Shown: piece by piece, positions 27,134 to 38,773 of the stretch | Position numbering within the stretch: position 1 is the stretch's first letter | How the letters are laid out: every line of letters starts with the position of its first letter | Source of the DNA: Anthoceros angustus | Lineage: Eukaryota > Streptophyta > Anthocerotopsida > Anthocerotales > Anthocerotaceae | Assembly: GCA_010909165.1 (NCBI GenBank) | Contig: VJWM01000107.1 | Span: 620,001-684,000, forward strand | DNA: 64,000 nt | Direction of reading: 5' to 3' | Program-made: the position numbers and the translations under genes | The notes under the pieces: model-generated | Seen by the model: only the letters and a program-made list of their open reading frames with translations | What the model was told of the DNA's origin: nothing | Database searches by the model: none

Positions 27134-27825
27134 CTTCGCTGCTTAAAACCAGCGGCGGCCTCCAGGTTACAAAAAGGAGAAGAATCCCGGAGCTTGAGAT
27201 ACATTTCCTGGTGCTACAAGTGATTAATCCACGATCTTCTCCATCTGGGTATGCCCAACCTAAATCACATGGGGTAGACAACGCTGCGGTAGTATACACC
27301 CGCCATGGTACCCGCCATGTCTAGGGAAAGGCAAAGTCAAACACAAGGCCAAGCAGAGAGTGATAAAACGTTTCAAACAGTTGAAAAAGGAGGATTACAG
27401 CACTGTCTACCTGGTTGCCAACGTGCAAAACGTAGATGGGAGGGGAGGCACTTTGATTGATTAAGATTAGAATCTGGTGTTCGAGAACGTAATAGTTGTT
27501 CTCGTCTGCATCTGCAGGATTCCCTGCATGTTGCAGAACAGTGATACAAATCGATGGTGCAGCACCTACTCCACTTTGTGCTCTGTTGAGCTGTCAGTCA
27601 CTACCTCAGAGACTTTTAAGACTCGTTTTCATTCTGGAGTGAGGATACCAACAGGTTGTCGCTCTTCTTCTACAGTTTGCCAAACCCAACACCCCGAATA
27701 TGTCTGGAGGGGAATTTCGTGGCATGTCAGGTGCAACATCCAAGGCATCTCATAGAAGTGCAGATTTATTGAAAGGCTCATGCACAGATTGACTGATTTG
27801 TCGGGCACGATGCGGACACTGAAGA
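27134..27825. other. Region between the ExAD-like gene and the oligoribonuclease gene
   Basis: About 690 bp holding the ExAD-like 5' side (to the left) and the oligoribonuclease 3' side (to the right). No further coding segment with a family signature was found. Confidence 0.4.
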
Positions 27826-28623
27826 TTACCGGGACGGGCCTTTGAATATCGCCTGCCGCAAGTACCGGAGCTCAGCAATGCTCTCCTTAATGTCATCTAA
27901 AGCTCGGTGACTTTGCTTCTTCACCGGTGCTGCGCGCGCGTCTCTGGGATACCAGCGAGAACAAAGAGCACGCACAGAGCTGACATCCACCAAGATGTGA
28001 GAGAAACATGCTGCTAGAGTCGGCATGTACTTCTTGAGGAAGATAAGGTCGACATACACGGAATTCCCTGCCAAGGTTGGAGGGGGTCCAGTACTAGGGC
28101 AATGCTGGCGCACGAATTCCAGCACCATCCGTTCGGCCTCCTCCTCGGTCACCGAGCTGTTCCGCACTCCTGCCACCAGGCCACTAGCAGAATGGTGTTT
28201 CGTGCACCACTCTCCCATGCCTGCAATGAGCTCTTCTGGCTGATTGATAACCAGGTCCGGACCCTCCTGTAGGCGTTCCAGCTTGCCGTCCGTGATAATG
28301 CACGCTATCTCCAGAATCCTATCCTTGTCCGGATCTAGTCCTGTCATTTCCAGATCAATCCACACAAGTGGCAGTCTGCGAGGCACATCTCCCTTGCCTG
28401 TCGGAAGCTTCACTTCGTTGAACTCGGGTTTGGGTCGATTCTTCTTTTTACCAGTCATCTTGCTGCTGTCGGAAGGAGTAGCAGCAGCCCTGTTCAGCTC
28501 TTTGGCAATCTCCGCATCCACGTCCTCACCGCCGGAGAGCCAATCGAACAGATTCAGGTGCTTCAGGGACTCGGTCAAGGTTCCAACAGCGTCCTTGGTC
28601 CCGGAAGCCCTCATCTTACACAC
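27826..28623 (-). CDS. ORN: Oligoribonuclease (3'-5' DEDDh exoribonuclease), intronless
   Basis: Degrades oligoribonucleotides of a few nucleotides to mononucleotides, the last step of RNA turnover. A single open exon encodes 265 residues from 28623; Met at 28614 is an alternative start. The DEDDh exonuclease core starts near residue 85 with LVWIDLEMTGLDPDKDRILE (Asp and Glu ligands). It continues with KHHSASGLV, GNSVYVDLIFLKKYMP (third Asp), ILVDVSSV, then SHRALDDIKESIAELRYLR (general-base His and final Asp). The C-terminus matches bacterial Orn in position. An 80-residue N-terminal extension precedes the core and could hold targeting information, which I cannot judge. Absence of introns is unusual in this window and could mean retroposition or intron loss. 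It shares its 5' side with the SUMO E2 gene. Confidence 0.93.
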   Translation of the reverse strand: MCKMRASGTKDAVGTLTESLKHLNLFDWLSGGEDVDAEIAKELNRAAATPSDSSKMTGKKKNRPKPEFNEVKLPTGKGDVPRRLPLVWIDLEMTGLDPDKDRILEIACIITDGKLERLQEGPDLVINQPEELIAGMGEWCTKHHSASGLVAGVRNSSVTEEEAERMVLEFVRQHCPSTGPPPTLAGNSVYVDLIFLKKYMPTLAACFSHILVDVSSVRALCSRWYPRDARAAPVKKQSHRALDDIKESIAELRYLRQAIFKGPSR

Positions 28624-28755
28624 CTCGTGGTGCTACAGCCCTAGCCCATCACCCCCGTATCTAAAACGACTCTAAAACCAACGGCAACAGTCGTGTGATG
28701 CTAGTTTTTCGCGTATTACGCTAACAGAGAACCCTGTCTGCGAAAGCTTGTGACT
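28624..28755. promoter_or_regulatory. Putative bidirectional promoter between oligoribonuclease and SUMO E2
   Basis: Only 132 bp separate the two divergent start codons, so both 5' leaders and core promoters must lie here or inside the genes. No TATA-like element is obvious, which suits housekeeping genes. Confidence 0.6.
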
Positions 28756-29717
28756 ATGTCGGGAGGGATTGCTCGGGGCCGCCTTGCAGAGGAGCGCAAG
28801 GCGTGGCGCAAGAACCATCCGCATGTGAGATAGCCTGCCTGCATCTATTTTCGCTCTTGTCAGGCACACGCTTTGGAGAGGAACCATTGGCACCCGGAGT
28901 GCTTTAGCCTTCTTTCTGTTGACGGACTGGACATTTCTGGGAATGTGCAGGGTTTTGTGGCCAGGCCAGAGTCACTGTCAGACGGGTCGCTCAACTTGAT
29001 GGTATGGCAGTGCAGTTTGCCAGGCAAAGTCGGGGTAAGCTAAGCTCCACAGGTGCAGAAGGGACTGGACAGTTGATGCCTGCAGCTAGATGGCGTATTG
29101 GCAGATTGATGGACGGCAGTTAACTGTCTTCTGATTGTTTGAGCATTGCTCGCAGACTGACTGGGAAGGTGGCTTTTATCCGATAGCGATTCATTTCAGC
29201 GAGGACTACCCCAGTAAGCCACCAAAGTGCAAGTTTCCCCCGTCCTTCTTCCACCCCAACGTCTATCCTTCGGGGACCGTGTGCCTGTCTATATTAAACG
29301 AGGATGCTGTGAGTACCCTAAACTCAGGGAGTTGCCCTCGTTCCTGATGCCACGAACTCTTGCGTGAACACGTTCGTCTTTTGTTCCTGGTAGGGTTGGA
29401 GACCGGCAATCACCGTGAAGCAGATTCTGGTTGGAATTCAAGAGCTTCTTGACGCCCCTAACCCGGCAGATCCTGCTCAAACAGAGGCCTATCATCTGTT
29501 TATCCAGGTACGTGAGCAGACCCTCCTGCCCTGGGAGAGCTGGCCTTTTCCTGACCGGAAGGCTGCGAAAAACCCGCAGCTGGGTGTGCAAAGCAGCACC
29601 TTTGGAGCGTTGGTCGTTCATTTTTCTTGCTTGGTTTTACCATCGTAACAGGATCCCGAAGAGTACAAGAGGAGGGTGAGACAGCAAGCGAAATGTTATC
29701 CTCCTAACATTCACTAG
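28756..29717 (+). CDS. SCE1: SUMO-conjugating enzyme E2 (UBC9/SCE1)
   Basis: Accepts SUMO from the E1 heterodimer as a thioester and passes it to lysines in target proteins. Five exons join in frame: 28756-28824, 28951-29034, 29156-29308, 29394-29507 and 29652-29717, giving 161 residues. The N-terminus [20 protein letters not shown] is the UBC9 form with a basic first helix for SUMO and E1 contacts. [15 protein letters not shown] carries the catalytic Cys. [19 protein letters not shown] and the C-terminal helix [18 protein letters not shown] follow. Length and all core motifs are normal, and no lesion was seen. An active single-copy housekeeping gene is likely. It is divergent from the oligoribonuclease gene. 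Confidence 0.97.
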
Positions 29718-29798
29718 GACGTTATTGTCCCTGGAGGCACAGTGGAGTATACATCCAAGGGAGGGGCTTACCTCGGCTTTTCGCGAGAAAGAGGATGG

Positions 29799-29941
29799 GT
29801 GAAGTCTGTTTTGGAGTATGAGGGGGAAGCGTGTTTTGGAGTAAGTGGTCTAAGTCCTTTTGGAGTTTTTGGCGAAGTCTCTTGTGGAGTATGGGCGAAG
29901 TCCGCTTTGGAGGCTGGGCTAAGTTCGTTTGGGAGTAAAAG
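29799..29941. repeat. Degenerate ~22-28-bp tandem repeat downstream of SCE1
   Basis: Six imperfect units of the pattern gaagtctgttttggagtatg (variants gggcgaagtccgctttggag, ctaagttcgtttgggagta). It starts about 80 bp after the SCE1 stop, so it is probably in or just after the 3' UTR. The intervening 29942-30169 is AT-rich with no coding signal. Confidence 0.75.
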
Positions 29942-30169
29942 GTAATTACAGGACATAGAATGGTGCTGGTCAGCATGGCGGGCATCAGATGTCCCGTAAG
30001 GTGTCCATTGCATCTTGTGTAGGCACTGGGCAGTGTTAATATTAGGCAGTAATGTATGTACATCAGCCGAAATTAATTCGCTTCCTACAGCAATTTCATC
30101 GGATTAATACCTCATTTAAGCGCGTGGACAATTTCGCTTATCCAATGATGTAAACCAGAAAATATAAAC

Positions 30170-32801
30170 TCAAGCTCTTTTCACAGGGTCTACATTAAGC
30201 TCGTGCAACAAGTCGGACATGTTAGACCTGCTACTTGAAGGACGTGATGAACTAGAGCTGCCGGCTTGCGATTTGTTCAATGCTCTCGGGGTAGGAGTCG
30301 AACACCCGAAATCACTGCCTCCAGTAACAGACTTTTGAATGTTGACAACCGGCTCACTTACATTTCTGCCACCAAGGCATCTGAGTTAACGTCGGGAGAG
30401 TGTACGCATAATTCAGTCGTTCGTATAAGGTATGTGAGTTACCTGGGATCTTTGAAAAACAAACTGACGCGTTCGTCTGGCAGACACCAGTGTTCCTTGT
30501 CTTCCCGCATTTGAAGCATACACAGAAAGAGAGCATACTACATTCCACAAACAGTAAGTTGTGTGGATTAGGAATCATCTACTAGAACAAAAGGAGAAAG
30601 GAGGTTAGGGCGGGGATGTTAAGATTTCGTGGACCAACCAACCTGTAGCACACCAAGTTTGGAAATTGAGCTTGAGTTTCGACCAAGGTAGCTACTGGAT
30701 TCGCTATCACTGTCATTCTGGTGAAGTCCTACTTCATGAGACTTTATGTCTTCAGCGGGGCCATTATCTTGAACACACTGCCAAATGACGTCTGCTAATA
30801 TTAACTTCGACCTTACAAAAACAAGAGCTTCTACTGTGAGTCTGTCAGTGATGCACTATGAGGAGATAACCTAGTACGGATCACAAATTCCACAGAAGTG
30901 TACTGCACCGGATTTTACTAACCTGAATGGCATAGTGTACCAGCTTCCCAGAAAAATCCTGCAACCCCTGATTGAAGCCAGTCAGTGCAACATCCCATAG
31001 AGAGTAATCTGCGGTGGCAACTCGGAGCCTAGAATAACAGTTCCAGCCCTTTACCTTCAACAATGTGTTGCAAGGGTGACCGTCGTCCGTTTGCTTATCT
31101 GACAAATGGTCGTGACGAAACATCATCAGTTATCTGGAAAGAGAAGAGGTACCAGTTATCTAGGAAAATACCTGTGGAGAACAGGGAAGAAGGTTTCAAT
31201 GTATCCAGGAGCAGCACAGCCTCTAGTTCATGTTCACCAAGTCCAAGAACATGTAGCGTTGAAGATCCTGCAGCAGGGATGAACGCAGCAACAGTCAGAA
31301 TCTGACCATTGTTAATTCATCAACTACGGTCTGACTGCTTGATGAGTACCGATGGGAGATAGAGCTACACTCTAGAGAAAAGGAGCCTCCTCAGGTGTCC
31401 CTGAGAACCATTCAGATAGGATGGGAGGACAGAAGTGCAACTGCTGAGGAACATGTTCACGACATGAGCAACCAACCTAGGGCGACGAGTTCAGCAATCG
31501 GTAGAAGCACACTCTCTGGTGGACCGGTGCTGTCCGATCCATCCTGTTGGGAAAGTCATCCAAACCACCAACCAACAATCAAAATAACAGAAACTTACAC
31601 AGTGCTTGTGCCAGCATGAACGTGGCCGAGCACCTGACTAGGTAGATGCACCCTCTCTCTCTTTCAGCACTTCACGCAACTAGATCAAGAGGCAAGGTTC
31701 TCAGGTTCAGCGGCAAAGGTACTTTCACAGGAGCCCGGTGAGATGCTATGCTCGGAACATTCGCATGTGGGGAACACGGCAGGTAGTTACATCAGTGATG
31801 GAGAGTTGGAAGTCACTTTGTCCAGCCAAGGGCTGTCGCAACTGCACATTGCAAGCCATGAGCTTCTCTTGCCAACGCGGCAGCGTGAGATGTCTTTCAT
31901 ACTTGTACAGCTTTCCTCGGATGCTCATGACGACTCCACCTCTTGTTCCTGCACTGCGAATCTGCGCAATTCCACAACCAAGCCAGGTCAGATCCAACCA
32001 TCTCTCGCAGGCACTCGCTCAACAAAACCCAGATCCCGAAACGCCTAAGAAAGCGCACCAGATAGCTAGCCTCCATGAGTCGAGAGGGCGACAATCCCTT
32101 GTTGGTACCCTGCAGCAGGGAGACTGCATTCATAGCCACGGACATGTAGGGCAGCAAGGAATCCAACCTAGAGCCACCGCAAACAAATCCGTGCGTCAGC
32201 AGAGCTCCCCAATTCAAGAACCCTGGAGGGAGATACCGGAAGAGGGGCACATACTGCGTCAAGAAACCCTCCAGGCGCGCAGTCGCATCCGCCTGCGACA
32301 CCTTGGACACGCTCTGCAGCGCGCGATCCAATTCAGCGAATGGTTCACGCCCCCCCAAGAAAGCACAACCCAAAACCCCAATCGCCCAGCTCCCACCTCA
32401 TTGTAGGCCTGCGCCTCCAGCTCTTCTTGAAACGCGACGATGTCATTGATCACCCGGAGGGCCATATCCAGCGCGCCCTGCCGGAAGGCAACACGAAGGA
32501 GGCCATGGTGAAATCGAGGGCCAGCACAGCGAGGCCTACAAGATGCCGGACGGCACGAAGCGCCCTCCCTTACCCGCAATACTGTGTTCCCGTGCAGCAC
32601 ATAGTGCACGCACATGTCCACCGGCAGGCTCAGAACCTGCAGCCTGGACTCCAACTTCTTGTGCAAGTGCTCCAGCTGGCGCTGGCCGCGGAAGCGTACG
32701 TGGAGGCGGGAGAAGAGCGAGGAGAGTGCGCGCTGGGCCACCGCCTCGAATGTCTTGCGCAGCAGCACGGATCCGGCGTACAGCGCGGCAGCCGACCCCA
32801 T
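30170..32801 (-). CDS. Unrecognised multi-exon gene, helical protein with Ser-rich tail
   Basis: I do not recognise the family. Exons were read in order on the minus strand. Start MGSAAALYAGSVLLRKTFEA is at 32801 and runs to a GT near 32572 (ends ...LHGNTVLR). The next exon, at about 32486-32406, includes GALDMALRVINDIVAFQEEL. Then SVSKVSQADATARLEGFLTQ...SLLQ (about 32312-32110). Then SAGTRGGVVMSIRGKLYKYE...FQLSITD (about 31960-31797). Short exons follow near 31740-31660 (APVKVPLPLNLRTLPLDLVA), 31540-31480 (DGSDSTGPPESVLLPIAELV), 31270-31175 (STLHVLGLGEHELEAVLLLD), 31010-30925 (DVALTGFNQGLQDFSGKLVH), 30800-30645 and 30515-30445 (MREDKEHWCLPDERVSLFF). A Ser-rich tail ends ELNVDPVKRA with TGA at 30172-30170. 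All listed segments are bounded by plausible AG and GT sites. There is no signal peptide or clear catalytic motif. Exact junctions are uncertain. Confidence 0.55.
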
Positions 32802-34233
32802 GTCAATGACGTCGCCCGATGCCTTGTGTGCTTGTGTGAATGTGTGTGCCTGCAACCAAGCACTGCCCCCACAGCCCCAGCCCCAGCCCGAGCCCGAGCC
32901 CGAGCCCGTGCTTGTCCTCTTGCGCGTACATACATGCACACAGTGGGCCAGTCCTCTTCGTCTTCCCCTCCTTCACCTTCCCCCTTTTACCGGCGCCCAC
33001 CTCCAGAGATGGAATCTGATTCGGCGGGCCATCACGATTCACGAATCACACGACCCCTCACGATTCACGATCGACAAGAATCGGATCGCGAGTCGCGAGT
33101 CGCGTCTCGCGTCTCGCGTCTCGCGTCCCGGAGCTTGCCCGCCTGGCCTCGACGTCGGAGCTCTGACACAAGAAGCTAAACTGGAACGCAGTCCAAAGCG
33201 ACGCCGCGAGGCAGGCGGGAAAAGGAAGCTGGCCAGGCTGCAGGGCAACGGCATCGAGGCGGGGAGGGGCGGGGCGGAGGCGGGGCCACCGCCGAATCCT
33301 TCCCACTTGGCTAGCCCGTTCCAGTAAAAGCCAGTTCCACATGTATGTACATATACTGTATAGGCTAATATAGCAACTGGCGGCAGGTCAGATTTTAAGC
33401 CGCCGCGCAAGGCCCGGCCATGAGGCCATGCTGCCGCAGCTGCAGCTGCAGACACTGGCACTGGCAGGCCGTCGGCGCTTATGCCTGCTGGGCGGGGCCC
33501 GCCGGGCCGCGGCTACCGGTCGCCGGCTGCGCCCTGCGGTTGGCAATAATGGGGCGGGCCCGCAGACCGCCCATCTTTGTTCCCGGGATTGGATTCCAGG
33601 ATTCCGTGTTGCTGGAAGCGGCAAGCCGCCGGGAGCCGGAGCCGGAGCCGGAGCCGGGCGAGGCGAGGCGAGGCGAAGCGAGGCGTACAATGTCCGCTAC
33701 AATTGTGGGCGTTTTGCAGGTCCCAGCCCAGGTCCACGCCCATCACCTGCTTTTATGAAAGTGTGTCACCTGCCACCCCACTTTTCATCCCAGCACTCGA
33801 TCTGGAGCGGGAGGAATCTTCGGGGATGCCGGTGCCGAGCCGGGCATTGGAGAATCTGTGTTCGGGGTCACTGGATGGCGCTAGGAATGTGAAGGGCAGC
33901 TGGCGCGACGCAATGCAGCTAGGCCTCTTCTCCAGCCTGCGTTCTTGGGGCGGTGGTGCACGGCATTTGGACATGGAAGGGGGGGATGATGGATTGTCCG
34001 GCTTTCGCCTCCTCAATCAGCGACGTGAGTTGGGTTTGGCGTGGGCGTGGGCATTGGCAGAGGCGAGATTGAGCTCTGCGATGGGAGCGTTATGGGGAGG
34101 AGGAGAAGGAGGCGACAGGTGAGAGTTATGGTGGCGGGGGTGGTGTGGACTCTCCGTGCTTCTGATGCACCCGTAGGGACGAGCTGCGCCTGCCCCTGCC
34201 GCCACAGGCACCGGCACCGGCACCCGCCGTAAC
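32802..34233. promoter_or_regulatory. Shared 5' region between the unrecognised gene and the histidine kinase gene
   Basis: About 1.4 kb between divergent start codons. It contains clustered simple repeats: alternating cgagtcgcg/ctcgcgtct units at about 33088-33130, and gccgga followed by gaggc units at about 33630-33690. Several long open frames here on both strands are translations of these repeats with no domain. Confidence 0.4.
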
Positions 34234-37200
34234 ATGAAGACGTGTAAGGTGCTGCTGCTGAACCTCGTTTCCGTAGGGCTGGTGGTGGCGACCGGGAAGT
34301 TGTCCGACGCTGTGGACATCGCCAAGAGCCAGGCGGTTCCGTTATGGGCACCTTCGGGGATCATGGGCGCATTCGTGCTTCTCTGTGGCTACAAGCTCTG
34401 GCCTGGGGTGTTTCTGGGGACGCTGGCCGTCGACCTTCTCAGATTTCACCATCTTCCGCGGAAGACTGCGGTGCCGTCGTCCCTTGTTAGTGCGTTTTTC
34501 GCCACCCTGGAAGTGCTGCTGGTGGCATGGTTTTTGAACCACCCTCCTGAGATGAGACATGGGCGGATGTGCTTCAGTGTTCAGGTAATCATGTGTTATG
34601 TTGCTGCCTCTCTGCCTGCCGCCGTCCTCCGTAACCGACATGACCGACGTCACCTGCTGACCTGGGAGATCTGGCCACCTGGCGGGTGCAGGAAAACAGA
34701 CGGGGCTCGCTCACTATCGACACCTTGCGGGATGCATTGTGGTTTTTCATCGTGGTTACCTTCGTGGTCCTGGTGTTCGGATCGCTGAGCGCTGTTCTAC
34801 TGGCATCTCTCTCCTTTTTCCCCTGGAGCAGCTTCGTGGATGTGTGGCCCACATGGGTGCTGGCAGACTTGGCAGCGTTCCTCTGCTTCACTCCCTGCAT
34901 TCTGCATTTCTACAACCTCTTGTTCGAGCCCTATGGTCTCAGAGCCTTCACCCGCAAGTCCAGCACGGCCTTTATCAGATACCACGAGGAGCAGTGTGAC
35001 AAGTGTGGCCTGGTTCCTGAAGCCTTCCTTGAGGTGGATGGTGGGAAACAAGCACTCGGGCCTCTCGAAGACGGGGAGGGGTCGAGCCAGGAAAGGTTGC
35101 CCACAGGCAGGTGGGGCATGGGAAGCGCTTCCCCTATGATTTTTGCCCCCCCCTCGGTGGAGAGATTTCCGAGGAGCAGATGGGAGCCTGGGAGCACTTC
35201 TCCCTTGGACTTCCCTGCACGTCCTTCGGTGGACGAGAGTGTTGTGAATTCCGAGTGTCGCTTAACTCAGACTCCCATGCAAGAACCTCCCACTCGGACT
35301 GGTTGTGGGAGTGGCCTTTCCAGCCTCTTCTGTTACAGGAAGGTGAGACCCACTCAGGAGCCTTCCAGTCAGTCCGACAGGTTCCTCTCGTACCAAGGGA
35401 GTCCTTTCTTTGAGATGTCCCAAGCGAGCCCGCTGGTGGACCTCTACCCGGAGAGTCCTCTGGTTACCCTGCCCAAGGAGGTGCCTCTAGATAGGACAGG
35501 TGTTGGCAAGGGACAAGGCCATGTTGCCGTGGACATGGGCATGGGCATGGGTATGGGCATCCTGGATCCAGTACCAACGGATCTGGATATGGGACAGGGT
35601 CTGGACTGGTACTTGATCAAGCACCTTCTCTCCAAGGCTGGGGAGTTTTTGTTGTTGTGTAGCTTCACAACGATATTGTCGCTCATCATCTTCTTCAATC
35701 TGGGGGTCAAAGACAGCCACTTCATCCAGCGCCTCACCTACTTGTTGTTCCCAGTTGTTATCTGGGGAGCCTTCCGCTCCAACAGGTCGGGTCTACCGTT
35801 ATCGGTGTTGATAGTGGCCATCGTTTCTAGTGCAGGAACAGCAAAACACAAGGGTCCCCTGTATCGACCGAACGACAGTCACTCTCTGCTGCAGGTGCTG
35901 GCCCGAATCGTTTAGGAATATGTTATCAAGTATTAAGCATCCTCTGTCGATAGCTTTGTCCTGAGGGCTTTGAATGATAAGGATGAACATAATAACATAA
36001 CACATCCTCTGTAAACTTCTGTCATGTGACCAGGTTCAGCTTTTCATTTGTGTCCTAGCTATGGTTGCTATGACACTTGGAGCAATCGTGCATGATCGGA
36101 TGAACATGGAGCAGGAGCTTAATGAAATGAACTTTACTCTTGAGGAGCAGGTACTCAATTCTTCTTCATCCCAAAGATGTGATTCCAGGAACAAGTCCAG
36201 TCAGAAATTCTGAGTTTTCCATTTCCCCCTTTTCAAGTGCAGGTAAGGGACCGGACAAAGGAGCTAGAAAGTGCCAATCTTGAGTTGCAGCGATCGCAGG
36301 CTGCTGCAGAGGAAGCTAGTCGGGCAAAGTCAGAATTTTTGGCTAATATGAGCCATGAAATTCGGTACACACATTGCTGCCAATAGCTGCTGTAGTGTTT
36401 TCCTGTGCGTTGATTTGTGTTTTGACAAGCAGTGAACTTATTGTTGCAGGACCCCGATTCACGGTATTATAGGCATGGCCTCTTTGGCATTGGACACAGA
36501 GCTCACTTCAGAGCAACGTGAACACCTTGAGACTGTGTCACAGTCGGCAGATTGTCTGCTGAACATTGTGAATGCTATTCTTGATCTGGCCAAAATCGAA
36601 GCTGGACGTCTTGAGCTTGAGCGGGTCTCCTTCAGCATTTCAGAGACAATAGATTCTACCATGAAGATGTTGAAGGTGAGTTCACCAGTTTTCTTCACTC
36701 TTTCTTATCAGCTCTCGTGGCTGCATGCATTGCCTCACCATGACATCCTTTGATTCTGGAACCATAAGCAACATGCTGACTTTCTCAGGTAAGGGCAAAT
36801 CAAAAGAGGTTGGATTTGTCGTGGAACATTTCCCCCGACGTTCCAGATCATCTCATCGGAGATGCAGCAAGGCTGCAGCAGTGCATCCTCAACCTGGGTA
36901 TCTCCTGCAGCTCCTCTTTGTTTTGTGTCTTGCTATACCAAAGTGGGACTGTGTATGGATTCATGTATGACCTTTCCCTTAATTCTCTACTTCAGTAGTT
37001 TTCAACAAGATTTAGCTTCTTACAGCTCGGAACTGTTGGCAGTGGGGAATGCTATAAAGTTCACTCAGCATGGGTCGGTCTATTTATCAGCCAAGGTGTA
37101 TGTTGAAGAGGCCAGAGACGACACAGTAAAGAAAATAAATGGCCCTTACAGCGGGTCTGTTCTTTACAGCGGGCCTGTTCCTTTCAGTGGACCTGTTCCT

Positions 37201-38773
37201 TTCAGTGGGGGAATCCTGCCAGTCAGCGGCTCTTCAGATAGACCCCCGGGAAGTCTCTTGTTTGAGAAGAAGAGATCAGAGAGGTCTATAACGAAGGATA
37301 TCTGGAGTTGCAGCCCCTTCATGACTCCGGACAGAGATGAATTCAGGGGCAGTAGGAGGGCTTCTCATCGTTCGAAGAGTTCAGGGACAAATTTCGATTT
37401 TCATCGACCAGATAGAGAATCGCTTGAGATATCTGAAGGTGAAGAGAAGATATGTCTCTTATTCTCTGTCAAAGACACTGGAATTGGCATAAGTAAAGAG
37501 AAACAAAAGGACGTATTTAAAGCATTTTCTCAGGCGGACAGCTCGACCACTCGTCTGTATGGGGGAACTGGTTTAGGCCTCAGCATTGTGGAAAGGTATG
37601 TTTCGTCTTACTTTGCTACATTTGTGTTATGCCAGAATGTGTTGTCCTTGCCATTGACACGGGGAATCCTTCCATCCTGATGCCCTTCCTCACAGGTTGG
37701 TGGACATGATGGGTGGACGAATTTGGCTGGAAAGTGAACCAGGGAAAGGGAGCACCTTCCATTTTCTCGCCAGATTCGAGAAGGGGCAAGGCCACTTGTT
37801 TGAACGAGAACAAAACGAGCTTGTTGAAGCTATTGAACTGCCCCCTTGTGAAGAAGGATATCCTCCTCTGGAGCTTATTGTTAAAGAAGTCGCAGGATCA
37901 CCGCAGACTGCATCAGTTGTTCCTGTAGAGGCAATATCCCCACCGGAAGGCAGGACTAATGTGGCTGTTGAAAGCCAACCAGCTCTGGAACATGTCAGGG
38001 GGAGTGAACCAGAAGGAAAAGGACAGGACGATGTCTTAAGTACTCAGCCACCGGAAGCCTATGGAGATCCTTCCAGCAAGGAGTTTGAGGTTGTCAAAGA
38101 ATGCCAAACTGAGGCAGGGGTAAAAGGCTCTCCAGTTGCTCGCAGGTTCAAGCAACATCAGAGTCAAACGCCTGAGGAATTGGACTCACAAGGCCTGCTC
38201 AAGGGGATGAAAGTTCTTCTTGCTGAAGACAATTTGGTTAACCAAAGAGTTGCATGTCAGCAGTTGAAGAAGTTTGGGATTATCGTCGATGTTGTCGCTG
38301 ATGGGCAGCAGTGCCTCAATGTTTGGAACACACGAAGGGCAGACTACAGTCTGATACTCATGGACGTTCAGGTATGTTTCTTCCTCCGTGTATTCAGTTT
38401 GACTATGCGGGTAGATAGTGGATGGATCACTGATGATGGATGGGCTTGATTCGTATGATGAGCTGACTGCTTAAGATGGCAGATGCCTGTGCTTGACGGC
38501 CTGCAAGCGACGAGAATGATCCGAGACGCAGAGAGTGCCGCTGGCTGCATGCGTATGCCTATTATTGGCCTCACAGCCCATGCCATTCAAGGATACAAGG
38601 ACAAATGCTTTGAAGCTGGTATGGATGCTTATGCCTGCAAGCCGTTTCAAATAAAGCATCTGATCAACATTATTCAGAGCCTGTTCGGAGCAGGAGAGAG
38701 AAATGGCAGTGTCACCACGACAAACGGCGCGGTTGCTCAGGCTCACAACCAAGAGAACCATCAGGAAACCTAA
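34234..38773 (+). CDS. Hybrid sensor histidine kinase with N-terminal MASE1-like membrane domain and receiver domain
   Basis: Membrane sensor that autophosphorylates a His and passes the phosphate to its own receiver Asp, then presumably to a phosphotransfer protein. Nine exons join in frame: 34234-34584, 34692-35894, 36040-36150, 36243-36364, 36450-36675, 36789-36897, 37043-37595, 37696-38371 and 38483-38773; 1,213 residues. The N-terminal part has several hydrophobic helices and the MASE1-like motif [28 protein letters not shown] hydrophilic insert of about 250 residues (about 190-440) separates it from later helices near 445-540. A short coiled coil precedes the H-box NMSHEIRTPIHG (His 593). 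N-box [10 protein letters not shown]1 DTGIGIS, F-box [12 protein letters not shown] and G2 [10 protein letters not shown] follow. The receiver has KVLLAEDN (Glu 1069, Asp 1070), LMDVQMP (Asp 1115) and CKPF (Lys 1170). All catalytic residues are present. The ligand is unknown, and no CHASE or ethylene-binding domain was seen. Confidence 0.9.
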
